From Pseudonocardia sp. EC080619-01 (GTDB lineage: Bacteria > Actinomycetota > Actinomycetes > Mycobacteriales > Pseudonocardiaceae), in NCBI RefSeq assembly GCF_001420995.1, contig NZ_CP012184.1, forward strand, positions 3,828,501 through 3,892,500: 64,000 nucleotides of DNA. The letters run 5' to 3'. Below the pieces are notes generated by a model. The model was not told the DNA's origin. It ran no database searches and was given only the letters and a program-made list of their open reading frames with translations. Position numbers and translations under genes: made by a program. This document shows positions 27,655-35,982 of this stretch, one piece after another; within the stretch, counting starts at the first letter, position 1; each line of letters begins with the position of its first letter.

Positions 27655-28920
27655 ATGACCGCGGTCCAGGAACCCCCACGCACCAGCCTCCCGGTCGGGG
27701 ATCCGGGGTTCCCTCAGGTCGATCTGGCGCTGGTGCAGCTGGCGGTGGAGCAGGCCGCGCACGACGACCTGTCCGGTGTGTCCGAGGCGGAGTTGATCGA
27801 TCAGATCCAGCAGCTCGAATCCGTGCAGCACTCCCTGGCCGCGCTCCAGGCGACCCGGGTGCGGGCGTTCGCCCGGCTCCATGTGGAGAACGGCATCGCG
27901 GCCGGGCGGACGGATCCGGATCGGTTGCAGCGCGGAGTGGTGGCCCAGGTCGGGTTGGCCTGCCGGGTCTCGCCGACCGAGGCGCGCCGACGGGTGAGTA
28001 CGGCCCGTGACCTGCACGACGGTCTCGATCATGTCCGTGGGCTGTTCGGGGCCGGTGAGTTGAGCGCGGCGAAGGTGGCGGTGGTGGTGGCCGCGTGTTC
28101 GGGTCTGGACCGTGCTGAACGTGCCGCGGTGGATGTTCGTCTGGCTGCGCACGATCTGACCAGGCTCGGTCTGGGCCGGTTGCGGTATCTCGCACGCCGG
28201 TTCGCCGCCGAGGTCGCACCGGAGAAGTTCCTCGCCCGCGTGGAGTCCGCACGGGCGGAACGGCGCGTGACCCTGCGTCCGGCGCCGGATGCGATGACCT
28301 TCCTGACCGCGTATCTCCCGGTCGAACAGGGCGTGGCCTGCCTCGCCGCTCTGAACAAGGCGTTCACCGAGGTGTCGGTGGACCCGGCACCGTCGACCCG
28401 GACTCGTGGTCAGGTCATGGCCGACGCCCTGGTCGAGCGCCTCACCGGACAGGCGATGGCGACCGATGTGGGTGTCGAGGTCCAGGTCGTGGTGCCGATC
28501 GAGGCGCTGCTCGACCCGGACTCGCCGCTCCCGGCGGAGATCCCCGGCCACGGCCCGGTCCCGGTCGAACTCCTCGCCACGGGCGAGGGGAGGAAGACCC
28601 TGCGCCGCCTGGTCACCTCCGACGGTGTCGTGATCGGTGGTGACTCGCGGCAGCGCACCTTCACCGGGCTGCTGGCGCGCCTGGTGCGGGCGCGGGCGGG
28701 GAACCGGTGCACCGAGCCGTACTGCGATGCCCCGGTGCGCCATATCGACCATGTCCACCGTGATGCCGAGGGCGGGGCGACCGAGCTCGACAACGGGCGC
28801 GGGGTGTGCGAGTTCCACAACCACGTCCGGGAGCAGGCCGGGTGGCGCGTCGCCCGCGGCCCCGACGGTGGCGTGCGGACCACGACCCCGACCGGGCACA
28901 CCTACCGGGCGCCCGGATGA
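27655..28920 (+). CDS. DUF222-HNH endonuclease (13E12 repeat family)
   Basis: A 421-aa protein: a long helical DUF222 region (about 25-300, with ATRVRAFARLHVENG, CRVSPTEARRRV and LTAYLPVEQGVACLAALNKA in parts) and a C-terminal HNH nuclease (about 355-405) with CTEPYCDAPVRHIDHVHRD, GGATELDNGRGVCEFHNHV. The Cys pair and HIDH motif are intact. Such genes exist in many copies in actinobacterial genomes (REP13E12 in mycobacteria) and behave as mobile or repetitive elements. Its base composition is visibly less GC-extreme than its neighbours and it sits behind an AT-richer stretch (27600-27650). The ATG follows TACCTT by 7 nt. Confidence 0.9.
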   Translation: MTAVQEPPRTSLPVGDPGFPQVDLALVQLAVEQAAHDDLSGVSEAELIDQIQQLESVQHSLAALQATRVRAFARLHVENGIAAGRTDPDRLQRGVVAQVGLACRVSPTEARRRVSTARDLHDGLDHVRGLFGAGELSAAKVAVVVAACSGLDRAERAAVDVRLAAHDLTRLGLGRLRYLARRFAAEVAPEKFLARVESARAERRVTLRPAPDAMTFLTAYLPVEQGVACLAALNKAFTEVSVDPAPSTRTRGQVMADALVERLTGQAMATDVGVEVQVVVPIEALLDPDSPLPAEIPGHGPVPVELLATGEGRKTLRRLVTSDGVVIGGDSRQRTFTGLLARLVRARAGNRCTEPYCDAPVRHIDHVHRDAEGGATELDNGRGVCEFHNHVREQAGWRVARGPDGGVRTTTPTGHTYRAPG

Positions 28921-28940
28921 GCCGCCCCGCTACCGCGAGG

Positions 28941-30212
28941 TCAGAGGAGGAATCCGAACAGCGGGCTGTCCGGTGGGATCGGCTCGATGTGCGGCGGGGC
29001 CTCGTCCATCCGCTTGAGGAGCGCGGTGAGGTCCTCGGGCGCCCCGAGCTCGATGCCCACCAGTGCCGGCCCGGTCTCCCGGTTGGAGCGCTTGGTGTAC
29101 TCGAACAGGGTGATGTCGTCGTCCGGGCCGAGGACGTCGTCGAGGAACCGTCGCAGGGCACCGGGCTCCTGCGGGAAGTCGACGAGGAAGTAGTGCTTGC
29201 GACCCTCGAAGACCAGCGCCCGCTCGACGATGTCGGCGTACCGGCTGACGTCGTTGTTCCCGCCGGAGAGCAGACAGACCGTGGTCGCGTTCCGCGGGAT
29301 GTCGAGCATGTCCAGCGCGGCCGGGGAGAGCGCCCCGGCGGGCTCGGCGATGATGCCGTCGGACTGGTAGAGCGCCAGCATCTCGACACAGATGCGGCCC
29401 TCGGGCACGGCCAGCAGCTCGACGTCCGAGTCGCGGACCACCTCGAAGGTCGCCGCGCCGACCTTGCGCACCGCGGCGCCGTCGACGAACGGGTCCAGCG
29501 CGTCCAGCTCCACCGGCTCGCCCGCGCCGACCGCGGCGGCCATGCTCGCCGCGCCCGCCGGCTCGACGCCGACGATCCGCGTCGACGGCGCGTGCTCGCG
29601 CAGGTAGGTGATCGCCCCGGCGAGCAGGCCCCCGCCGCCGACGGGCACGACCAGCACGTCCGGCGGGTCGGCCAGCTGGGCCAGGACCTCGCGGGCGATC
29701 GTGCCCTGGCCCGCGACGGTGCGCGGGTCGTCGAACGCGGGGACCTGGGTCGCACCCGTGGAGGCGGCGTCGGCGCGGGCCGCGGCGGCGGCCTCGTCGT
29801 AGGTGTTGCCGACCACCCGGATCTCGACGGCGTCGCGGCCGAGCCGGGCGACCCGGTCGCGCTTCTGCCGCGGCGTGGTGCCCGGCAGGTACACCCGCCC
29901 GCGGACGCCGAGCCGCTGGCAGGCGAACGCGACGCCCTGGGCGTGGTTCCCCGCGCTGGCGCACACGACGCCCGCGGCACGGTCGGCCTCGGGCAACTGG
30001 GCGATCAGGTTGTACGCGCCGCGGATCTTGTAGGAGCGGACCGGCTGCAGGTCCTCGCGCTTGACCCAGACCTCGCCGCCGAGCGCGTCGGACAGCCTCG
30101 GGTTGAGCTGCAGCGGGGTCGGGCCGATCACGGCGTGCAGTCGGGCCGCCGCGTCGTCGACGTCCCGGGCGCTCACCCGGGTACCGGGCGCGGGGGAGGG
30201 TGTGGCGTTCAC
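28941..30212 (-). CDS. ilvA: Threonine ammonia-lyase (threonine dehydratase, biosynthetic)
   Basis: PLP enzyme converting threonine to 2-oxobutanoate for isoleucine synthesis. The 423-aa protein has the PLP lysine in SYKIRGAYN, CASAGNHAQGVA, VPVGGGGLLAG and a C-terminal ACT-like regulatory region (about 335-420: HYFLVDFPQEPGALRRFLDD) as in allosteric, isoleucine-inhibited enzymes with one ACT-like domain. The GTG at 30212 is the first good start; no clear ribosome site is seen. It lies downstream of, and on the same strand as, the TIGR03089 gene. Confidence 0.92.
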   Translation of the reverse strand: MNATPSPAPGTRVSARDVDDAAARLHAVIGPTPLQLNPRLSDALGGEVWVKREDLQPVRSYKIRGAYNLIAQLPEADRAAGVVCASAGNHAQGVAFACQRLGVRGRVYLPGTTPRQKRDRVARLGRDAVEIRVVGNTYDEAAAAARADAASTGATQVPAFDDPRTVAGQGTIAREVLAQLADPPDVLVVPVGGGGLLAGAITYLREHAPSTRIVGVEPAGAASMAAAVGAGEPVELDALDPFVDGAAVRKVGAATFEVVRDSDVELLAVPEGRICVEMLALYQSDGIIAEPAGALSPAALDMLDIPRNATTVCLLSGGNNDVSRYADIVERALVFEGRKHYFLVDFPQEPGALRRFLDDVLGPDDDITLFEYTKRSNRETGPALVGIELGAPEDLTALLKRMDEAPPHIEPIPPDSPLFGFLL

Positions 30213-30265
30213 GGTCGACCAGCGTCTCACGACGCCCGATCGGCCCTCACACCAGGGACGACGCG

Positions 30266-31012
30266 TCAGCCCAGCCGCGCCGTGCAGCGCTCGGTCTCCG
30301 CGCGGCGGTCGAGCACCCCGGCGTCGTCGGACGGGTTCACGACCTGCACCAGCGACCCCCCGCCGGCCAGGACGGCGAGCAGCCCGTCGCGGAGGCCGTC
30401 CGGCGAGTCCCAGGCCGCGGTCGACAGCACCCGGGCGCCCCCGCCGATCCCCAGCTCGCCGGCGCGGGCGCGGGCGGCGTCGAGGACCTCGGTGCCCGTC
30501 GCGCCGTCCCAGGCGGGGGCCGAACCGTCGACCGGGTCCCACGGCACGAAGTCGTCGCCGTGCACACGGACCTCGGAGGCGAAGTCGATCGTGCCGGACG
30601 GGAGGTCGGTCAGGCCGCGGCCGAACGCGTCGAGGGAGAACGCGACGACGGTCCCGGCACCGGCCGCGAGCGCGACGTCGAGGCGGGCCGCGTCGGCGAG
30701 CACCAGGTCCGCCGACGTCGGGTCCCCGACCAGCTCCGCGCCGCACGACCACAGCGCGAGCAGCGACGCCGCCGTCTGCCAGTGCGCAGGCAGCAGCACC
30801 GCGACCCGGGTCCCGGGCTCGGCGTCGCACTCGTCGCGCAGCAGGTTGGCCGCCTTCGCCGTCCAGTTCGCGGTGGTCGTGCCCGACAGCTCCATCCGCT
30901 CACCGGTGGCGTCGTCGTAGTGGGTGAACAGCGGTCGCGCCGCGGTGGCCCCGAGCGCGGGGCCGAGCAGGGCGTCGGTGAGGAACAGGCCGGAGCCGAA
31001 CACGGTGGTCAT
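30266..31012 (-). CDS. TIGR03089 family protein
   Basis: A 248-aa actinobacterial protein resembling the N-terminal third of AMP-binding enzymes (PLFTHYDDATGERMELS, LLRDECDAEPGTRVAVLLPAHWQTAASLL in parts), but lacking the P-loop TSGTTG and the adenylate-forming C-terminal domain. Catalysis is therefore unlikely; function is unknown. The ATG follows TAGCGT (31022-31027) by 9 nt. It lies 24 nt beyond the LCP gene on the same strand, the same neighbour I recall in mycobacteria. Confidence 0.85.
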   Translation of the reverse strand: MTTVFGSGLFLTDALLGPALGATAARPLFTHYDDATGERMELSGTTTANWTAKAANLLRDECDAEPGTRVAVLLPAHWQTAASLLALWSCGAELVGDPTSADLVLADAARLDVALAAGAGTVVAFSLDAFGRGLTDLPSGTIDFASEVRVHGDDFVPWDPVDGSAPAWDGATGTEVLDAARARAGELGIGGGARVLSTAAWDSPDGLRDGLLAVLAGGGSLVQVVNPSDDAGVLDRRAETERCTARLG

Positions 31013-31036
31013 CGTGGCCCGACGCTACCCGGGCGC

Positions 31037-32623
31037 TCAGTCGATGCAGGGCACCCCGCCCGCGGTGATCGGCGGTGTCGACGGCGCCCCGGACGACGCG
31101 GGAGCGCCGCCCCCGCCGGCCGCGGAGCCGCCGCCGCCCTGCTGGTCGAAGTCGGTGCCGATCAGCACCTGCACCCGGCCCTGGCCGACGGCGTCGGACT
31201 GCTCGACACCGATCCCGCCGAGCGCCTCGGCGACCCGGCGGGCCGCGGCGTCGCCGTCGGCCTGGCTGTAGCGGACGACCGAGGTGGTCCGGTCCGGCGC
31301 GTTCCCGACGGCGCCGGGGGTGATGCCGTTCTGCCCGAGGGTCCCGGCCACCTGCGCGGCGAGACCGGTCGTGCCGGACCCGTTGCCGACGTCGGCGACC
31401 ACGGGGGTGGGCGGCGGCGCCGCGCCCGTGTCGCTCTCCTCCGCGGCGGGTGCGGGGTCCTCGGGCGGTTCGGTGTGCCGGGCGACGAAGTCCTGCACCT
31501 GCCGCGGGTCGACGCTGAGGACGTCGCCGGAGGAGGAGTCCTCCGGGCCGCCGGTGGGGATCGTCAGGAAGTCCATCTTCCCGGCGGCGATCTGGGACGC
31601 CTCCCGGGCGAACGCGAGGATGTCCCACCCGCTGTCGATGACCACGGCCTGCTGCACGACGTCGATCAGCGCGCCGAGCTTCGCCGGGTCGGTGAGCGTG
31701 CCCGACGACAGCACCTTGTTCGCGACCGAGGCCAGGAACACCTGCTGCCGGTTGATCCGGGACAGGTCGCCCCCGGCGAGCCCGTGCCGCTGCCGGACGA
31801 ACGCCAGCGCGTCGCCGCCGGAGATCGTCTGCGGGCCTGCCGGGAAGTCGGCGCCGGAGAAGGTGTCGGAGACCGGGGCCTTGAGGCAGACCTCGACGCC
31901 GCCGATCGCCTGGGTGAGGTTGTAGAAGCCGAGCAGGTTGACCTCGGCGTAGTGGTCGATGCCCAGCCCGGTCAGGTTCTGCACCGTCTCGATCAGCGCC
32001 TGCCGCCCGGCCTGGGACGACTCCTGGTCGATCCGCTTCGGGTCGGTCACGCCCTCGCCGGACAGCCGGGACGCGGTCTGGGCCTTGATCTGCGGGTACG
32101 CGGCGTTGACCTTGTTGCGGCCGATCCCGGGGATCTGCACCTCGGAGTCGCGCGGGATCGAGAACGCGGTCGCGCTGCCGCCGTCGTCCGGGACGTGGAC
32201 GAGGATGATCGTGTCCGAGTTCAGGACGCCCGACTCGGCGCCGCTGCGCAGCTCGGCCAGGATCTCGTCGGGCAGCGGGTTGCCCTGGGCGTCGGTCCGG
32301 CTGTCCACACCGACCAGCAGGATGTTCTGCTCGCCGCCGGACGAGCCGCCGAAGAGCAGGTTGCTGGTGGTGATGCCACCGGTCACGTCGCGGTACAGGG
32401 CCCAGACCCCGCCCGTGGCGAGCACGGTGAGCACGGACAGCGTCGCGACGGTCACCTGGAACCGGCGCAGCCAGCGCCGGCCCGCGGACGAGCGCCGGTC
32501 CGGCCCGGTGGATCGGGCCGGGTACGGCGGGTGGTTCCCGGGAGCCGGGGGGCGCGAGGCCCGGCGGGCGGCGGCCCGTGCGGCCGACGACGGGCGGGTA
32601 CGGGACTCCCACGGCTCGCCCAC
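31037..32623 (-). CDS. LCP (LytR-CpsA-Psr) family cell-wall glycopolymer ligase
   Basis: A 528-aa membrane enzyme that attaches polyprenyl-linked glycopolymers (arabinogalactan in relatives) to peptidoglycan. Layout: basic cytoplasmic tail (1-50), one membrane helix (about 55-77), LCP domain with NILLVGVDSRTD, DTIILVHVP, SIPRDSEVQIPGIGRNKVN and FVRQRHGLAGGDLSRINRQQVF (in parts) including the catalytic Arg/Asp set, then a C-terminal LytR_C domain (VVADVGNGSGTTGLAAQVAGTL in parts) and a Gly/Ser-rich end. The GTG at 32623 has a GGGGAGG site. The wbbL gene is divergent upstream. Confidence 0.93.
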   Translation of the reverse strand: MGEPWESRTRPSSAARAAARRASRPPAPGNHPPYPARSTGPDRRSSAGRRWLRRFQVTVATLSVLTVLATGGVWALYRDVTGGITTSNLLFGGSSGGEQNILLVGVDSRTDAQGNPLPDEILAELRSGAESGVLNSDTIILVHVPDDGGSATAFSIPRDSEVQIPGIGRNKVNAAYPQIKAQTASRLSGEGVTDPKRIDQESSQAGRQALIETVQNLTGLGIDHYAEVNLLGFYNLTQAIGGVEVCLKAPVSDTFSGADFPAGPQTISGGDALAFVRQRHGLAGGDLSRINRQQVFLASVANKVLSSGTLTDPAKLGALIDVVQQAVVIDSGWDILAFAREASQIAAGKMDFLTIPTGGPEDSSSGDVLSVDPRQVQDFVARHTEPPEDPAPAAEESDTGAAPPPTPVVADVGNGSGTTGLAAQVAGTLGQNGITPGAVGNAPDRTTSVVRYSQADGDAAARRVAEALGGIGVEQSDAVGQGRVQVLIGTDFDQQGGGGSAAGGGGAPASSGAPSTPPITAGGVPCID

Positions 32624-32939
32624 GCGCGCCTCCCCTCGGGTCGTCCGGGCCCCGGGGGGCCGTCGTCGATGGTGGTGTTCCTCTCGGAGCCGGAGGCCGT
32701 CTCGTCACGGCCGGGAGCCCCCGCAGGTCCGGATGATCAGGACCCCGCAGGACCCAGGGTGCAGCATCGGACGGGCCGCCGCGGTCCCTCGGGGAGTGCG
32801 TGTCGGCACGGTCGCCCGGTCGCTGTACCCCGCACCACCTTGAGGGTGACGCTGCGTCCAGCACCGTCGTCCCTGCTCGGAGGCCCGGACACGTTAGGGA
32901 TGAGGTGTCGCAGTACGGTGGCCGGACACGGCGTGTGAC

Positions 32940-32955
32940 GTTCGCGGCCGCGAAC
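32940..32955. repeat. Perfect 16-bp palindrome
   Basis: GTTCGCGGCCGCGAAC, about 50 bp upstream of the wbbL -10. Position and symmetry suggest a protein-binding site; no binder can be named. Confidence 0.4.
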
Positions 32956-32963
32956 GGGCGGTC

Positions 32964-32989
32964 GCCGCCGGTCCCGCCGGACCGGCGGC
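32964..32989. repeat. 11-bp inverted repeat with 4-nt loop
   Basis: GCCGCCGGTCC and GGACCGGCGGC flank CGCC, ending 13 bp before the wbbL -10. It spans the expected -35 region, so an operator is as likely as a hairpin. Confidence 0.4.
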
Positions 32990-33015
32990 CTCCCGGTCTC
33001 GCTAGCGTTCGGGTC

Positions 33016-33921
33016 GTGCAGGACGGCGGGGAGCAGCACGTGCAGGTGGACGGACCGACCTACGGCGACGACGTCGCCGTCGTCACCGTGACCTACTCGC
33101 CGGGCCGCACCCTCGACACCTTCCTCGACTCGCTCGCCGGTGCGACCGGCCGGACCGGTGTCCCGGTGGTGCTGGCGGACAACGGCTCGGTCGACGGCGC
33201 GCCGGAGCGCGCGGCCCGCGAGCGCGACGACGTCACGTTCCTGCCGATCGGCGAGAACGTCGGCTACGGCGCCGCCGCGAACCGTGGTGTCGCCTCGCTC
33301 GACGGGCGCTTCGGCTGGGTGGTCGTCGCGAACCCGGACCTGGAGTGGGGCCCCGGGTCGCTGGACGTGCTGCTGGAGGCCGGGCGCCGGCACCCGCGGG
33401 CGGGCTCCCTGGGCCCGCTGATCCGTGAGCCGTCCGGTGAGGTCTACCCGTCGGCCCGCGAGGTCCCGTCGCTCGCGGCCGGGGCCGGGCACGCCGCGCT
33501 CGGCCCGGTCTGGCCGGGCAACCCGTGGTCGGTCGCCTACCGCCGGTCCCGGGAGGACGTCTCCGAGCGCGACGCCGGCTGGCTGTCCGGCTCGTGCCTG
33601 CTGCTGCGGCGGGCCGCGTTCGACTCGGTCGACGGGTTCGACCCGCGCTACTTCATGTACTTCGAGGACGTCGACCTCGGCGAACGCCTCGGTGTCGCCG
33701 GGTGGCGCAACGTCTACGTACCCTCGTCGGAGGTCGTGCACGTCGGCGGGGTGTCCACCGGCAAGCCGGAGGTGTCGGCGCGGATGCTCGCCGAGCACCA
33801 CCGCAGCGCCTACCGCTATCTCGCGGACCGGCACCCCGGTCCGCTCCGCGCACCGCTGCGCGCCGCGTTCAGGGCGGGCCTGGCCGTCCGGTCGGGCCTG
33901 GCGTCCCGGGGCGGCAACTGA
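33016..33921 (+). CDS. wbbL: Rhamnosyltransferase WbbL (cell-wall linker unit)
   Basis: GT2-family enzyme adding rhamnose to GlcNAc-PP-decaprenol, the linker joining arabinogalactan to peptidoglycan. The 301-aa protein has VTVTYSPGRTLDTFLDSL, LADNGSVDGAPE, NVGYGAAANRG, the DxD-like NPDLEWGPGSLD, GSLGPLIREPSGEVYPSARE, GWLSGSCLLLRRAAFD and YFMYFEDVDLGERLG, strongly like mycobacterial WbbL1. The GTG at 33016 follows TAGCGT by 7 nt. Unlike mycobacteria, no rmlD (dTDP-rhamnose synthase) is beside it. manC follows after 36 nt. Confidence 0.92.
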   Translation: MQDGGEQHVQVDGPTYGDDVAVVTVTYSPGRTLDTFLDSLAGATGRTGVPVVLADNGSVDGAPERAARERDDVTFLPIGENVGYGAAANRGVASLDGRFGWVVVANPDLEWGPGSLDVLLEAGRRHPRAGSLGPLIREPSGEVYPSAREVPSLAAGAGHAALGPVWPGNPWSVAYRRSREDVSERDAGWLSGSCLLLRRAAFDSVDGFDPRYFMYFEDVDLGERLGVAGWRNVYVPSSEVVHVGGVSTGKPEVSARMLAEHHRSAYRYLADRHPGPLRAPLRAAFRAGLAVRSGLASRGGN

Positions 33922-33957
33922 CCCGGGCGTGACGAGAACACCAGAGGGGGAACCGCG

Positions 33958-35028
33958 TTGCAGGACGTCGAGGCGGTCGTACTTGTCGGGGGCAAGGGCA
34001 CCCGGCTGCGGCCACTGACCCTGTCGGCGCCCAAGCCGATGCTGCCCACGGCGGGGGTGCCGTTCCTGGCACACCTGCTGTCCCGGATCCGCGAGTCGGG
34101 GATCCGGCGGGCCGTGCTGGGCACCAGCTACCTGGCCGAGACCTTCGAGGAGCACTTCGGTGACGGCTCCGCGCTCGGTCTGGACCTGACCTACGTGACG
34201 GAGACCGAGCCGCTGGGCACCGGCGGCGGGATCCGCAACGTCGCCGGGAAGCTCTCCGCCGAGCACGTGATGATCTTCAACGGGGACGTGCTGGCCGGGA
34301 CCGACCTGAACGCCGTCGCCGCGACCCACCGGGACTCGCGGGCCGACGTGACGCTGCACCTGGTGCGGGTGCAGAACCCGCGTGCGTTCGGCTGCGTGCC
34401 GACCGACGCGAGCGGCCGCGTGCTGGAGTTCCTCGAGAAGACCGAGGACCCGCCGACCGACCAGATCAACGCCGGGTGCTACGTCTTCCGGCGCGAGGTG
34501 ATCGACTCCATCCCCGAGGGACGACCGGTGTCGGTGGAGCGCGAGACGTTCCCGGACCTCCTCGCCTCCGGGGCGCACGTGCAGGGGCACGTCGACGTCG
34601 CGTACTGGCGGGACATGGGCACCCCCGGCGACCTGGTGCACGGCTCGGCCGACCTGGTCCGCGGGGTCGCACCGTCCGCGGCGCTGCCCGGGCCGACCGG
34701 CGAGGCGATGATCCTCGACGGTGCCGAGGTGGCGTCCGACGCGTTCGTGTTCGGCGGCTCCACCGTCGGCCGCGGCGCCCGGATCGGCTCCGGCGCGAAG
34801 GTCGAGGGCTCGATGCTGTTCGACGGCGCGGTCGTCGCCGGCGGCGCGGTCGTCGAGAACTCGGTGATCGGCGCGGGCGCCGTCGTCGAGGAGGGCGCCA
34901 GCATCCGCGACACCGTGGTCGGGGACCGCGCGGTGATCGGGGCGCACTGCGAGCTGCGCAACAACATGCGGGTCTGGCCGGACGTGTCGCTGCCGCCGCA
35001 CGGGATCCGGTTCTCCCCGGACGTGTGA
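33958..35028 (+). CDS. manC: Mannose-1-phosphate guanylyltransferase (GDP-mannose pyrophosphorylase)
   Basis: Makes GDP-mannose from mannose-1-phosphate and GTP, the donor for mannosylated glycolipids and glycoproteins. The 356-aa protein has the nucleotide-binding VLVGGKGTRLRPLTLSAPKP, GTGGGIRNV, FNGDVLAGTDL, AYWRDMGTPGDLVHG and a C-terminal left-handed beta-helix of hexapeptide repeats (about 245-330). The start is the rare TTG at 33958, backed by a GAGGGGG ribosome site. Relative of mycobacterial Rv3264c. NDP-glucose pyrophosphorylase activity is the alternative. Confidence 0.9.
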   Translation: MQDVEAVVLVGGKGTRLRPLTLSAPKPMLPTAGVPFLAHLLSRIRESGIRRAVLGTSYLAETFEEHFGDGSALGLDLTYVTETEPLGTGGGIRNVAGKLSAEHVMIFNGDVLAGTDLNAVAATHRDSRADVTLHLVRVQNPRAFGCVPTDASGRVLEFLEKTEDPPTDQINAGCYVFRREVIDSIPEGRPVSVERETFPDLLASGAHVQGHVDVAYWRDMGTPGDLVHGSADLVRGVAPSAALPGPTGEAMILDGAEVASDAFVFGGSTVGRGARIGSGAKVEGSMLFDGAVVAGGAVVENSVIGAGAVVEEGASIRDTVVGDRAVIGAHCELRNNMRVWPDVSLPPHGIRFSPDV

Positions 35029-35032
35029 CGCC

Positions 35033-35962
35033 GTGCTCGACCGCGAGTGGCGCCCGCCGTTCGTGCTCGACCTGTACGGCGTGCTGTCCCCGCTGCGCCG
35101 GGGCCGGGGCGACCCGACCTGGCGCACCGCGGGCGACGGCGCGGTGATCTGGCGGGTCTCGACGACCCCCGACGGTCCCGCCACCGTCGCGGTCCGGCGC
35201 CGCGCGGACGGCGGCGAGCACGGCACCGTCCGGGCCACCGGCTGGGGACCGGGCGCGGCCTGGGAGCTCGACCGGCTGCCGTCGCTGCTGGGGGCCGACG
35301 ACGACCCGTCGTCGTTCGAGGCGTACCACCCGCTCGTCGCCGACGCCGTCCGCCGCCGGCCGGGGTTGCGGCTCGGCTCGTCCGGGCGGGTGTGGGACAC
35401 GCTGCTGCCCGCCGTGCTGGAACAGAAGGTCACCGGCACCGAGGCACACCGCTCGTTCCGCGAGCTGGCGTGGCGCCACGGCGACCCGGCCCCCGGGCCG
35501 TCCGGGGTCGTCCCGGCCGGGATGCGGGTGCCGCCGACGCCCGCGCAGGTGCGCGACATCCCGGTCTGGCAGTGGCACCGGGCGGGCGTCGACCACGCGC
35601 GCCGCTCGGCGATCCTGCACGCCGCCGTCGTCGCGCACCGGCTGGAGGACGCCGCCGGGCTGCGCGGCGAGGCGGGCCGGGTGCTGCTGCGCCGGGTCCG
35701 CGGGATCGGCGTCTGGACCGCCGCCGAGATCGCCCAGCGGGCCTGGGGCGACCCCGACGCGGTCAGCTTCGGCGACTTCCACGTCCCGAACACCGTCGGC
35801 TGGGCGCTGCTCGGCCACGACCTCGACGACGCGGGCCTCCTCGAGGTCCTCGCGCCCTACGCGCCGCAGCGACAGCGCGCGGTCCGCTACATCGAGGCGT
35901 CGGGGTTCCGGCGTCCCCGGTTCGGGCCCCGCTTCTCCCCGCGCGACTACCGCGCGATGTGA
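35033..35962 (+). CDS. HhH-GPD DNA glycosylase (AlkA-like, DNA-3-methyladenine glycosylase II type)
   Basis: A 309-aa base-excision repair enzyme. Seen: VLEQKVTGTEAHRSFREL, the helix-hairpin-helix around RVRGIGVWTAAEIAQRAWG and the catalytic Asp in SFGDFHVPNTV. It lacks the iron-sulfur cluster cysteines of EndoIII/MutY. It likely removes alkylated bases. The GTG start is 4 nt after the manC stop, so it is the distal gene of the wbbL-manC operon. No Ada-type regulator is nearby. Confidence 0.85.
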   Translation: MLDREWRPPFVLDLYGVLSPLRRGRGDPTWRTAGDGAVIWRVSTTPDGPATVAVRRRADGGEHGTVRATGWGPGAAWELDRLPSLLGADDDPSSFEAYHPLVADAVRRRPGLRLGSSGRVWDTLLPAVLEQKVTGTEAHRSFRELAWRHGDPAPGPSGVVPAGMRVPPTPAQVRDIPVWQWHRAGVDHARRSAILHAAVVAHRLEDAAGLRGEAGRVLLRRVRGIGVWTAAEIAQRAWGDPDAVSFGDFHVPNTVGWALLGHDLDDAGLLEVLAPYAPQRQRAVRYIEASGFRRPRFGPRFSPRDYRAM

Positions 35963-35982
35963 CCGTCGTAGGGTCTGGATCC

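Larger units (their letters stand above)
32624..33015. other. 392-bp divergent intergenic region, LCP / wbbL
   Basis: No convincing gene. It holds the ribosome site of the LCP gene next to 32624, and on the plus side a palindrome, a hairpin and the wbbL -10 TAGCGT (33003-33008). Several small frames run through but none has a ribosome site and a protein-like composition. Confidence 0.5.

Noticed and set aside
30200..32938. A 912-codon open frame on the plus strand
   Set aside because: It is antisense to TIGR03089 and the LCP gene and reads as Arg/Gly/Val-rich nonsense.
32737..35793. A 1018-codon open frame on the minus strand
   Set aside because: It is a shadow of wbbL, manC and the glycosylase genes on the plus strand, all of which have clear family motifs.
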